Origin: an uncultured Coriobacteriaceae bacterium
GTDB taxonomy: Bacteria > Actinomycetota > Coriobacteriia > Coriobacteriales > Atopobiaceae
DNA length: 7,182 nucleotides
NCBI GenBank assembly: GCA_947367165.1
Contig: CANBCO010000016.1
Span: 1-7,182 of the forward strand
Direction of reading: 5' to 3'
Made by a program: the position numbers and the translations under genes. Below, piece after piece: positions 1 to 5,904 of the stretch. Position 1 is the stretch's first letter, and each line of letters begins with the position of its first letter. Below the pieces are notes generated by a model. The model had not been told where the DNA came from, did no database searches, and worked only from the letters and a program-made list of their open reading frames with translations.

Positions 1-795
1 ACCAGGGATAATATTTCCTGAATCTTTTATATTTGCAGAGCGTTTTAGACGCGACTCAAATAAATCGCCAATGAGACCTCCAATGCCTACCAAAAAGCCG
101 CCTGCAAAGATGATAGGAACTGACATTCCCGGAATTCCTACAGCATACATTAGCCACCAGACAAAGACCGAACCTGCCAGTCCAGCATAAAAGCCCTCCC
201 AGGATTTTTTGGGAGAAATGTGCGGAAACATCTTGTGCTTACCAAAGCGTGAGCCAATAAAAAAGGCTAGCGCATCAGAGAGCCAAAGCGAAGAGAACAC
301 GCCAAAGAGCAAAAGTGCTGCACAGATTGAGTCATACGGCGTATTTGCAGCGTGCATGAGTCGAATCTCAACAAGCGAGCTTAAGAGGTATCCTGTATAA
401 AAAGCGCCCGCTACAGTAATAGCAACGTCTGAAATGTTTTTTCTGGGAGAAAACACGTACCATAAGCCCGCTAAAAGAAGAAACGCTGCCACTATAATTC
501 TATCTGCGAGCTCGGGCATAAAGGGCAAAAAGACAAAGATGACAGATGCAGTAAGGCCAAAAACTTCGCTTGGGTCTCTTCCCAAAAGGCGCGCGATTCT
601 AAAAAACTCCGAAGCACAAAGCCATGCCATCGCGGCTACACATAACGCGAGCGGAATAGGGCCTAAAAAGATACAAAGGACCGTAATGATGGCGTATAGA
701 GCACCCGATAACGAGCGCGTAAGTATTTTTTCTGAAGCAGAGCGTGCCCGAGAAGACCGCGTTATTTCTTTTTGCTCACTGCTCAAGGCTATCAC
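1..795 (-). CDS. cdsA: Phosphatidate cytidylyltransferase, C-terminus cut by window edge
   Basis: The enzyme converts phosphatidic acid and CTP to CDP-diacylglycerol in the membrane, the branch point for phospholipid synthesis. 265 codons are visible. After a short charged N-terminus the protein is almost entirely hydrophobic, with several membrane segments between about residues 26 and 240. Family motifs are clear: SDALAFFIG (173-181), KHKMFPHISPKKSWEG (186-201), GDLFESRLKR (243-252) and KDSGNIIPG (257-265). The last is the start of the CdsA signature; the expected HGG-x-x-D-R part lies just beyond position 1, so only some 25-30 residues should be missing. The start is GTG at 795-793: its GTGA overlaps the uppS stop TGA by 4 bp, a classic coupling junction, with a purine-rich GGAAAGG just upstream inside uppS. 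It is the last visible gene of the pyrH-frr-uppS-cdsA operon. The identification is secure; the GTG start is very likely. Confidence 0.95.
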   Translation of the reverse strand, partial: MIALSSEQKEITRSSRARSASEKILTRSLSGALYAIITVLCIFLGPIPLALCVAAMAWLCASEFFRIARLLGRDPSEVFGLTASVIFVFLPFMPELADRIIVAAFLLLAGLWYVFSPRKNISDVAITVAGAFYTGYLLSSLVEIRLMHAANTPYDSICAALLLFGVFSSLWLSDALAFFIGSRFGKHKMFPHISPKKSWEGFYAGLAGSVFVWWLMYAVGIPGMSVPIIFAGGFLVGIGGLIGDLFESRLKRSANIKDSGNIIPG

Positions 796-1559
796 TTGGC
801 CTTTCCAAAGCGTCGGTTACGTTTTTGATACGCTAAAAGCGCAGAAAGAAGGTCACTTCTTGAAAAATCAGGCCAGAGGGTGTCTGTGAGATAAAACTCC
901 GCATAAGCAAGTTGAAAGAGTAAAAAGTTTGAAAGCCGCATCTCGCCAGACGTGCGAATAAGTAAATCTGGATCTGGAAGGCCTTCTGTGTAGAGATTTT
1001 GGGCAAAAAGGTCTTCCGTGAGCACTTCTGGCTTATAACCTTGTTCTACAATGCGCTTGGTCGCGCGCACTATTTCTGCCCTCCCACCATAGTTTACGGC
1101 TAACACAAGCGTCATATTCCCATACTGTGCAGTTTCTCTAAGCCCTTTTTGAAACGTATCTTGCGTTTTTTTTGGAAGCTCTGATAGATCCCCGATGAGC
1201 TTTAACTTAACCTCTTCTTGATGAAAAAGAGGAAGCTCCTTAATGAGCGTATCGGCAAAAAGCTGCATCAAAAAATCAACTTCTTTTTTAGGACGTTTCC
1301 AGTTTTCTGTAGAAAAAGCATACGCACTTAAAACGGGAATGCCGAGCCTTACGCAAGCCGTTATTGTCTCGCGTAACGCATCCACTCCAGCAGCATGGCC
1401 TTTTGACCGAGAAAGTCCTTGTTTCTCTGCCCATCTGCCGTTCCCATCCATAATTATGGCGATGTGGGCTGGAAGAGCTGAGGTGTCTAATACTGACAAA
1501 CGCTCGCTTTCTCCAACTTCACTATAAAACTCGTGCAATTTTTTCTCGGAAAAAGGCAC
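792..1559 (-). CDS. uppS: Isoprenyl transferase (undecaprenyl diphosphate synthase family)
   Basis: This cytosolic cis-prenyltransferase adds isopentenyl diphosphate units to farnesyl diphosphate, making the C55 carrier lipid for peptidoglycan and other wall polymers. The length, 255 aa, is normal. Motifs in order: HIAIIMDGNGRWA (32-44) with the Mg/diphosphate-binding Asp38 and the following Arg-Trp, RSKGHAAG (His55), the YAFSTENWKRP block, and the C-terminal RTSGEMRLSNFLLFQLAYAEFY block with the substrate-binding Arg and Glu residues, then the usual WPDF. The start is GTG at 1559-1557, only 1 bp after the frr stop. A GGAG inside the end of frr sits 7 nt upstream, and no closer alternative start is better. 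The stop overlaps the cdsA start. The neighbouring cdsA also uses a lipid substrate, so the two lipid genes are coupled. Nothing abnormal is seen. Confidence 0.97.
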   Translation of the reverse strand: MPFSEKKLHEFYSEVGESERLSVLDTSALPAHIAIIMDGNGRWAEKQGLSRSKGHAAGVDALRETITACVRLGIPVLSAYAFSTENWKRPKKEVDFLMQLFADTLIKELPLFHQEEVKLKLIGDLSELPKKTQDTFQKGLRETAQYGNMTLVLAVNYGGRAEIVRATKRIVEQGYKPEVLTEDLFAQNLYTEGLPDPDLLIRTSGEMRLSNFLLFQLAYAEFYLTDTLWPDFSRSDLLSALLAYQKRNRRFGKAK

Positions 1560-1560
1560 G

Positions 1561-2106
1561 TTAGATCTCCATAATCTCTTTTTCCTTAGCTTGGAAAACC
1601 TTCTCGATCTCTGCTATCGCCGCATCGGTTTCTTTTTGAATTATATTTTCTTCACGGTGCTGGTCGTCTTTTGAGAGCTCCTCTACGCGCGAAATTTTTC
1701 CGTTCACATCACGACGCACGTTTCTAACTGCAACTTTAGCCTCTTCTGCAAAAGCCTTGCACTCTTTCACAAGCTCTTTTCTTCTATCTTCTGTAGGCTT
1801 TGGAAACGGAAGTCTAATGGCAGTTCCATCATTGTTGGGATTAATGCCAAGGTCAGACTCTTGAATGGCCTGCTCTACTGCAGTAAGAACAGATTTATCC
1901 CATGGCTCAACCACAAGCGTAGTACCTTCTGAGACCTTAACCGAAGCCACTTGATTAATAGGCGTTTGCGTGCCATAATAATCCACTTTAATAGCATCAA
2001 GAACATGCGGATTAGCCCGCCCCGTCCGTACATTTGCATAGTTTTCATTAAGATTTTGAATACATTTTTGCATACGCTCTTTTGCCATTCCACCAAATTC
2101 TGACAT
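1561..2106 (-). CDS. frr: Ribosome recycling factor
   Basis: RRF acts with EF-G to split the post-termination ribosome and free mRNA and tRNA. The length is 181 aa, close to the usual 185. The two-domain pattern is intact: an N-terminal helix with NYANVRTGRANPHVLD (about 22-37), the domain II beta region with DYYGTQTPINQVASV (42-56), VEPWDKS and INPNNDGTAIRLPFP (88-102), then the long helical hairpin with RRKELVKECKAFAEEAKVAV, NVRRDVN (the region of the conserved functional arginine) and a Lys/Glu-rich C-terminus. The ATG start at 2106 is 2 bp after the pyrH stop. An excellent AAGGAG ribosome-binding site is built from the last pyrH codons (AAG GAG TAG), so translation is probably coupled to pyrH. 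It is the second gene of the operon. Confidence 0.98.
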   Translation of the reverse strand: MSEFGGMAKERMQKCIQNLNENYANVRTGRANPHVLDAIKVDYYGTQTPINQVASVKVSEGTTLVVEPWDKSVLTAVEQAIQESDLGINPNNDGTAIRLPFPKPTEDRRKELVKECKAFAEEAKVAVRNVRRDVNGKISRVEELSKDDQHREENIIQKETDAAIAEIEKVFQAKEKEIMEI

Positions 2107-2108
2107 AT

Positions 2109-2831
2109 CTACTCCTTATTCCCAACCATGGTGCCTACATTATTTCCAAGCACAGCATCTTTAAAGATGCCGGTTTTGTGAATGTTAAATACAACAAGCG
2201 GCATGTTGTTATCTTGACAAAGCCCAATAGCTGCTGCGTCCATAACATGAAGTCGGTCTATTAACACTTGTTTAAACGTAATATGTTCGTATCGTTTTGC
2301 GTCTTTGTGCACTTTAGGATCTTTGTCGTAGACGCCATCAACATTTGTTGCTTTCATTAAGCAATCTGCCTCAAGCTCGCACGCACGCAACACTGCGGCA
2401 GAATCAGTAGTAAAGTACGGATTTCCAGTGCCAGCTGCAACAATGCAGATACGCCCTTTTTCTAAATGCCTCAAAGCCCGTCTTCTAATATACGGCTCGC
2501 AAACCTCGGGCATAGAAATTGCACTCATAACACGAGCTTCCATACCATCTTTTTCAAAAGCATCTTGTAAAGCAAGCGCATTCATAACCGTCGCAAGCAT
2601 TCCAATGTAATCTGCTTGCGCCCTGTCCATTCCATTGGCCGCTCCTGCAAGACCTCTAAAAATGTTTCCCCCACCAACCACAATAGCAATGTCAATCCCA
2701 AGCTCATGAATGCTTTGAATTTCCTTAGCAAGATTGCCTACAATCTCAGGGTCTATTCCAAGGTGTTCTCTTCCCATAAGAGCTTCACCGGATAACTTTA
2801 AAACAACACGAGTATACGCAGGTTTTGGCAT
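2109..2831 (-). CDS. pyrH: UMP kinase
   Basis: This hexameric bacterial UMP kinase of the amino-acid-kinase fold phosphorylates UMP to UDP with ATP. The length is 240 aa, typical for the family. Visible motifs: KLSGEAL (12-18), GGGNIFRG (53-60, phosphate binding), the [14 protein letters not shown] helix (78-91), [10 protein letters not shown] (134-143) with the DSAAVLRA that follows, [13 protein letters not shown] (160-172) and a C-terminal [20 protein letters not shown]. The frame is open far upstream, to 3347, but UMP kinases begin about ten residues before the KLSG motif, so ATG at 2831 is chosen. An AGGAAAGGA tract lies 12-14 nt upstream, slightly far for a ribosome-binding site, and there is no intervening start codon. 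It is the first gene of the operon. The usual rpsB-tsf pair is not upstream here. Confidence 0.97.
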   Translation of the reverse strand: MPKPAYTRVVLKLSGEALMGREHLGIDPEIVGNLAKEIQSIHELGIDIAIVVGGGNIFRGLAGAANGMDRAQADYIGMLATVMNALALQDAFEKDGMEARVMSAISMPEVCEPYIRRRALRHLEKGRICIVAAGTGNPYFTTDSAAVLRACELEADCLMKATNVDGVYDKDPKVHKDAKRYEHITFKQVLIDRLHVMDAAAIGLCQDNNMPLVVFNIHKTGIFKDAVLGNNVGTMVGNKE

Positions 2832-2868
2832 GTGAACTACTATCCTTTCCTGTTTTGTTTGCCTTACA

Positions 2869-2874
2869 GTATAG
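2869..2874 (-). promoter_or_regulatory. Possible -10 element for the pyrH operon
   Basis: Read on the minus strand this is TATACT, five of six matches to the consensus -10, about 38 nt upstream of the pyrH ATG. It lies a few bases downstream of one copy of the 20-bp direct repeat. No convincing TTGACA-like -35 is found 16-18 bp upstream, so this is a weak prediction based on position and the hexamer alone. Confidence 0.3.
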
Positions 2875-2894
2875 CGTTCTTTCATCCGAGAAAC
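2875..2894 (+). repeat. 20-bp direct repeat, copy 1
   Basis: cgttctttcatccgagaaac matches the second copy at 3061-3080 in 19 of 20 bases. It lies just upstream of the possible pyrH -10. The bases to its right also show patchy resemblance to the bases after copy 2, which suggests a decayed duplication rather than an isolated site. Confidence 0.7.
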
Positions 2895-2956
2895 CCACCT
2901 CAATCCCGCTGCCGCAAACAAAGGGTACGTGCTTAAGTTCGGGCGGAAAAGAATAG

Positions 2957-3190
2957 GGTGCGTGCTCATACAGTCCTTGCCCGAGCTTTGCGCATCTGCC
3001 TCGCAATAGAGGCGGCAATCGTTTTGTGCACGCGTGGAAACAAGCAGGAGTTGTTCCCGCCGTTGTTTCATCCGAGAAACGCGCCGAATACCTCGGCTAC
3101 CTTGCAGACTGCAACTACGAAGGCCTTGCACGGATGCGGCAAGAGGCCTCAGCCACCGAAGAAACGCGCATGGCAAAATTTGAGATGTAA
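2957..3190 (+). pseudogene. Probable C-terminal remnant of an unidentified protein
   Basis: This fills most of the 2832-3199 gene-free stretch. After an in-frame stop at 2954-2956 the plus strand is open for 77 codons, to TAA at 3188-3190. The second half has a protein-like composition with charged helical character: [18 protein letters not shown], then [16 protein letters not shown], then [12 protein letters not shown] and stop. No ATG with a ribosome-binding site precedes it; an in-frame GTG at 3026 has none. Local base composition is higher in GC than the flanking intergenic DNA. I do not recognise the family. The tail is loosely reminiscent of C-terminal helices of Fic-type proteins, but no HPFxxGNGR motif is present, so that is not claimed. 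It ends 10 bp from the convergent membrane-protein gene. Confidence 0.4.
3061..3080 (+). repeat. 20-bp direct repeat, copy 2
   Basis: cgttgtttcatccgagaaac is 186 bp downstream of copy 1 and differs at one base. The 186-bp distance is a multiple of three. Copy 2 lies inside the open reading stretch that reads like a gene remnant, where it encodes ...VSSEK. Confidence 0.7.
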
Positions 3191-3199
3191 TTTGGCCCG

Positions 3200-3583
3200 C
3201 TACACCGTCTTCTTGCCAAAATACTGTATAAGGATAAGTATAAGCGCTGTGCAAGAACAAATACCGTCTATAAAGCCTGCAGGTAACATAAACATCATCA
3301 CCGCCATGGTTACTACGCAGTTTATACCAGAAAGCGCGACGCCCCACAGACGATTTTTGAGAAGCCCAATCGCTCCTAAGATGCGAACAATTCCATAAAG
3401 ACCTCCCATAAGAAAAATGAGATCCATATGAGCATTGAAATAAGGTACGATAAATTCTGGTTGTGATTGCAAATCTACAACAATCTGAGGGTTGGAAACA
3501 ATAACAAGACCGGCTATACAGGCAAAAAGCTCAAACAGGCCACCTTGGATTATCAGCAAAATTGCTGCAATTTTATATCGCAT
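3200..3583 (-). CDS. Small four-helix membrane protein, function unknown
   Basis: The 127-aa protein is very hydrophobic and has four likely membrane segments: about 4-30, 54-75, 79-100 and 103-122. A polar loop at 31-53 ([20 protein letters not shown]) and a short positively charged stretch, KNR, at 76-78 interrupt them; the tail is GKKTV. I recognise no catalytic motif or named family. The start chosen is ATG at 3583, preceded by GAGGAG within a few bases (GAGG with 5-nt spacing). A TTG nine codons upstream, at 3610, keeps the frame but has a poor ribosome-binding site. The gene diverges from the lipoprotein gene at 3967. Its upstream region carries the 32-bp-periodic array at 3611-3695, so its expression is likely controlled there. 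It is convergent with the gene remnant ending at 3190. Confidence 0.75.
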   Translation of the reverse strand: MRYKIAAILLIIQGGLFELFACIAGLVIVSNPQIVVDLQSQPEFIVPYFNAHMDLIFLMGGLYGIVRILGAIGLLKNRLWGVALSGINCVVTMAVMMFMLPAGFIDGICSCTALILILIQYFGKKTV

Positions 3584-3610
3584 ACGCTCCTCGCTTTCTT
3601 GATTCTTCAA

Positions 3611-3644
3611 TACAACAAAAACTCTTTCGTTGCATTTTGTTGTA
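3611..3644 (-). other. Inverted repeat in the leader of the membrane-protein gene
   Basis: TACAACAAAA (3611-3620) and TTTTGTTGTA (3635-3644) form a perfect 10-bp inverted repeat with a 14-nt loop. The minus-strand transcript could fold it as an AU-rich hairpin ending one base before the TTG candidate and about 27 nt before the ATG. The 10-bp palindrome GTTGTACAAC at 3639-3648 overlaps its outer arm. Both structures use bases of the first two 32-bp repeat units, so they may be by-products of the array rather than an RNA element. Confidence 0.4.
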
Positions 3645-3695
3645 CAACGTAAACGATTTCGTTACAAATTATCATACAATATTAAGTATTTCGTT
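3611..3695. repeat. Three 21-nt direct repeats at exact 32-bp period (operator-like array)
   Basis: The pattern TACAA-N9-TTTCGTT occurs three times: at 3611-3631, 3643-3663 and 3675-3695. TACAA starts at 3611, 3643 and 3675; TTTCGTT starts at 3625, 3657 and 3689. All steps are 32 bp, about three turns of B-DNA, separated by 11-nt spacers. The N9 parts are also partly alike, with A-rich centres. Read on the minus strand each unit is AACGAAA-N9-TTGTA. No fourth unit is found one period to either side. The array covers the leader and presumed promoter of the membrane-protein gene, whose ATG is 28 bp from the nearest unit. This is most simply an array of binding sites for one regulator on one helix face; the regulator is unknown. 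Seen directly: the repeats. Inferred: the function. Confidence 0.75.
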
Positions 3696-3704
3696 ATATG
3701 ACAA
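3676..3704 (-). promoter_or_regulatory. Candidate promoter of the membrane-protein gene
   Basis: On the minus strand TTGTCA (3704-3699) is followed, after 17 bp, by TATTGT (3681-3676), giving five and four matches to the sigma-70 type consensus with ideal spacing. The third repeat unit (3675-3695) would then cover the spacer and -10, and the other two units would lie just downstream of the transcription start, an arrangement typical of repression. It is a motif match only. Confidence 0.35.
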
Positions 3705-3955
3705 TCTTTCATCTTTTTAGGCACACGGCAAACTTACTTCTTACCAAAAACATTCTCCTTCACAGTTCCTTGACCATAATCCGGATGCGTCCCTCCCACA
3801 TTCTTGGCGTGTAGCCTCCATCGTTTTTGTGGTTCCCATAGCACTGCCTTGCCATGACAAAATACCATTTGAACATACTCAATCTACCAGAGCCGTTCCT
3901 TTCAGCCTTATTTCAGTTTTGTTACCTACTATAGTAATCGTCCAGACAACACTAC
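3705..3955 (+). promoter_or_regulatory. Intergenic leader of the lipoprotein gene, with weak promoter candidate
   Basis: This stretch lies between the repeat array and the lipoprotein ribosome-binding site. The reading frame of the lipoprotein is open from 3829, but that extension precedes a good signal peptide and is not believed. TATAGT at 3930-3935 would place a transcription start about 25 nt before the ATG; no clear -35 accompanies it. A second poor candidate is TTGCCA at 3849-3854 with CATACT at 3874-3879 (19-bp spacing). No RNA gene, riboswitch or further repeat could be recognised. Confidence 0.25.
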
Positions 3956-3960
3956 AGGAG
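3956..3960 (+). promoter_or_regulatory. Ribosome-binding site that fixes the lipoprotein start
   Basis: AGGAG ends 6 nt before the ATG at 3967. This spacing, and the lipoprotein signal peptide that begins at that ATG, decide the start over the upstream in-frame ATG at 3829. Confidence 0.85.
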
Positions 3961-3966
3961 AGATGT

Positions 3967-5682
3967 ATGAACTTACTGCAAATACCAAAAGCTGTAACTA
4001 TCAAAAAAATTGCAGCTGCTACTTGCCTTGTAAGTACGGTTGCCCTTTGGGGGTGTACGGCCCAACCTAACACCTCAACCACCACGGCTAACACGGATGA
4101 AGAAAGCGCTACGGTCACATCTATTGATGTCGACAATATGAACTTTACCTATTCCGAGCAAGACAAAGATGCCAGCTATGATGCTGCGTCTGCAACAACG
4201 ATTGAGCTTGCAGGAAACACGGCAAACATTGAGGGTTCTGGTGCCACAACAACCAGCAATCAAGTGAGCATAGAAAAGGCGGGTACCTACGTAGTTGAGG
4301 GCGAGTTTAACGGCGCACTTCTTGTGCAAGCCCAAAAAAACGACGATATACACCTTATACTCAATGGCGCAACTATCAACAACAGCGCAGGCCCGGCCAT
4401 TCAAATTGATAGCGCCAACAATGTATATCTCACGCTTGCATCCAATTCACAGAATACGCTGCTCGATGGCTCAAACTACGCCCTCGAAGAAGGAGAAGAC
4501 GAGCCAAATGCAACGCTTTATTCCAAGGCCGACCTTACTCTCAATGGAAGTGGCAACTTAACTATCGATGCAAATTACGAACATGCCGTCAACTCAAAGG
4601 ATGCGCTTGTCATCACCGGCGGCACCTACGATATCAACTCAACAGAAGATGGCTTGCGTGGCAAAGACTGCGTTAAAATTCTCGACGGAAACATCACTAT
4701 ACATGCTGGTGGCGATGGCATCAAGTCGAGCAAAGACACCAGCTCCACGCTTGGCTTTATCACAATCGATGGTGGCACGTATAACATCACTGCCGGAGAT
4801 GACGGCATGCAAGCAGCCACATATCTGCGTCTTGCAGATGGTGAGGCACACATTCAGGCAACTGACGATGCATTGCAGTCAGACATTGACGGCGGTTTGC
4901 TCGGCGGCTCTTTTACCACGAACTCTAAGGGTAAAGGCATCAACGTTGACATGGTGTTTACAATGGAAAATGGCACGCTCAATATCACAACAGAAAACGA
5001 AGGCATAGAAGCCGAGAAAGTCTTCATTAACGACGGCACAATTGACATTGTTGCCGCTGACGATGGTATCAATGCGGCAGCTTCAAAGACACGCGAAACG
5101 TCAAGCGATAGCACAGATACTAACAGTGATACAGAAGCTACTTCCGATAAACCAGCAACACCAGAAGAGCCTGCAAATCCCGCAATCCCAGCAGAACCCG
5201 CAACAGCGGCTAATCCTGCTACCCCAGCGCAGACGGCAGAAGCAGATTCGGAAACGACAGAGAGTGACTCTTCGGCAACTCCAACCTCAAATGCAACGAG
5301 CAACGAAAACACTGACAGAATGGGCAAAGGCCCCAAAGGTGGACTCGATACTTCTGCAACTAACGACGGTCAGGTGCCTGATATGGCTGAAAGACCACAA
5401 GGTATGGGCAGCCCTGATGGTGGCGCAGGTAGCCCTGCCGGTGGTGAAACGCCCGATGAAAACTGCTTTATCCAGATAAATGGTGGAACTATTAGAATTA
5501 CCGCCGGCGGCGATTGTCTTGACTCAAACGGTGACCTTGAAGTGAACGGCGGCATAGTCTACGCCCTAGCATGGGGAAATGGCGATGAAGCGGTGGACAG
5601 TACAGGAACTGCAACCGTTGCCGAGGGCACAGTAGTTGAGATGGGCAGCACAACTTCGGGACGCGGCAAACAATTACAATAA
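3967..5682 (+). CDS. Carbohydrate-binding beta-helix lipoprotein (Cthe_2159/DUF4353-like)
   Basis: The 571-aa protein is probably anchored outside the membrane. The N-terminus has Lys8, Lys13 and Lys14, a hydrophobic stretch (15-27) and a lipobox-like ALWGC with Cys30; Trp at -2 is unusual. A disordered Thr/Asn-rich segment (31-60) follows. From about 75 to 372 come beta-helix rungs marked by repeats of GG-T-[YI]-x-I and [GD]-D-G-[IM]: INSTEDGLRG (224-232), HAGGDGIKSS (246-255), TAGDDGMQAA (275-284), QATDDALQSD, SKGKGINVD, TENEGIEAE and AADDGINAA. A polar linker (373-497) interrupts them; the helix resumes at INGGTIRITAGGDCLDSNG (504-522). This is the pattern of the carbohydrate-binding Cthe_2159-type family, known to bind acidic polysaccharide such as polygalacturonate. 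Binding here is inferred. The protein stops soon after the last rung (GSTTSGRGKQLQ), whereas family members usually continue with a further beta domain, so a C-terminal truncation is likely. The start is ATG 3967, set by AGGAG. Confidence 0.85.
   Translation: MNLLQIPKAVTIKKIAAATCLVSTVALWGCTAQPNTSTTTANTDEESATVTSIDVDNMNFTYSEQDKDASYDAASATTIELAGNTANIEGSGATTTSNQVSIEKAGTYVVEGEFNGALLVQAQKNDDIHLILNGATINNSAGPAIQIDSANNVYLTLASNSQNTLLDGSNYALEEGEDEPNATLYSKADLTLNGSGNLTIDANYEHAVNSKDALVITGGTYDINSTEDGLRGKDCVKILDGNITIHAGGDGIKSSKDTSSTLGFITIDGGTYNITAGDDGMQAATYLRLADGEAHIQATDDALQSDIDGGLLGGSFTTNSKGKGINVDMVFTMENGTLNITTENEGIEAEKVFINDGTIDIVAADDGINAAASKTRETSSDSTDTNSDTEATSDKPATPEEPANPAIPAEPATAANPATPAQTAEADSETTESDSSATPTSNATSNENTDRMGKGPKGGLDTSATNDGQVPDMAERPQGMGSPDGGAGSPAGGETPDENCFIQINGGTIRITAGGDCLDSNGDLEVNGGIVYALAWGNGDEAVDSTGTATVAEGTVVEMGSTTSGRGKQLQ
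5083..5457 (+). other. Low-complexity polar linker within the lipoprotein
   Basis: This encodes residues 373-497, inserted between beta-helix rungs. It runs from a Ser/Thr/Asp-rich part to a Pro/Ala/Glu-rich part (5152-5238, with spaced PATP, PANP, PAIP, PEEP-like tetrads), then a Ser/Thr/Asn-rich part and a Gly/Pro/Met-rich part (GKGPKGGL, MAERPQGMGSPDGGAGSP). The Pro/Ala part is degenerate tetrad repetition and is likely to vary in length between strains. It resembles wall-spanning or flexible linkers of surface proteins, but it sits inside the repeat domain rather than between anchor and domain. Confidence 0.7.
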
Positions 5683-5683
5683 A

Positions 5684-5702
5684 GTTGTTTGAAATAAACA
5701 AC
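5684..5702 (+). other. Small hairpin after the lipoprotein stop
   Basis: GTTGTTT, loop GAAAT, AAACAAC: a perfect 7-bp stem starting 2 nt after the stop codon. It is AU-rich and has no following T-run, so it does not qualify as a good intrinsic terminator. A role in termination or mRNA end protection is possible but weakly supported. Confidence 0.25.
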
Positions 5703-5838
5703 ATGCGAAAGGAAAGTCCAGCTTCGCGTTTGACAAGCAATCAACGGCGATTAGAAAATATATCAAGGCGATGAAAGTACTTACGATGATTTCAATGATG
5801 AAAATTGGGCGCTCTTGCGTGATGTCGTGAATAAGTAA
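5693..5838 (+). pseudogene. C-terminal remnant of an unidentified gene, frameshifted
   Basis: This lies between the lipoprotein and the insertion sequence. One frame reads KGKSSFAFDKQSTAIRK up to an AAAA tract at 5755-5758; another frame continues with IYQGDESTYDDFNDENWA, then LLRDVVNK, and stops at TAA 5836-5838. One extra A in the tract joins them into a coherent acidic C-terminus. The first frame is preceded by a stop at 5690-5692 and no start codon with a ribosome-binding site is present, so most of the gene is gone. I do not recognise the family. It may be the fragment of a former partner gene of the lipoprotein, reduced before or at the IS insertion just downstream. Confidence 0.45.
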
Positions 5839-5854
5839 AAACTAGAATATATTG

Positions 5855-5862
5855 TAGTTTTA
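5855..5862. other. Candidate left target-site duplication
   Basis: tagtttta directly abuts the left inverted repeat. IS256-family elements commonly duplicate 8 bp, but the second copy would lie beyond the right window edge and cannot be checked. Confidence 0.35.
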
Positions 5863-5889
5863 GGGTTATAGGACAAAAAGTGTGTCTCT
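5863..5889 (+). repeat. Left terminal inverted repeat
   Basis: It begins gggttataggacaaaaag and ends tgtgtctct. All 27 bases match the reverse complement of 7156-7182; identity stops abruptly at the next base inward. Confidence 0.92.
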
Positions 5890-5904
5890 AATTCCCCTTT
5901 TTAA

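Noticed and set aside
434..889. Plus-strand open frame opposite cdsA and uppS
   Set aside because: It is antisense to two well-identified genes and has no recognisable protein features.
2998..3013. GCCTC/GAGGC hairpin as a terminator or RNA gene
   Set aside because: The stem is only 5 bp, is not directly followed by a T-run, and lies within the remnant reading stretch.
2957..3190. Assignment of the remnant to the Fic family
   Set aside because: Only a vague resemblance of the C-terminal helices; the HPFxxGNGR motif is absent.
3191..3220. TTTGGC/GCCAAA inverted repeat as a terminator between the remnant and the membrane-protein gene
   Set aside because: The arms are 6 bp with an 18-nt loop and there is no suitable T-run.
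2832..3347. Long in-frame extension upstream of pyrH, giving a 412-residue protein
   Set aside because: UMP kinases begin just before KLSGEAL. The extension overlaps the C-terminal part of the membrane-protein gene and has no family-like sequence.
3611..3695. CRISPR-like array
   Set aside because: The spacers are only 11 nt, the repeats share just two half-motifs, and no cas gene is present. The regular spacing fits operator sites better.
3829..3966. Upstream in-frame ATG for the lipoprotein
   Set aside because: It would bury the signal peptide and lipobox inside the protein, and the ATG at 3967 has a well-spaced AGGAG.
3879..5740. Several open frames on both strands overlapping the lipoprotein
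   Set aside because: They are shadows of a repetitive, stop-poor coding sequence and have no ribosome-binding sites or family motifs.
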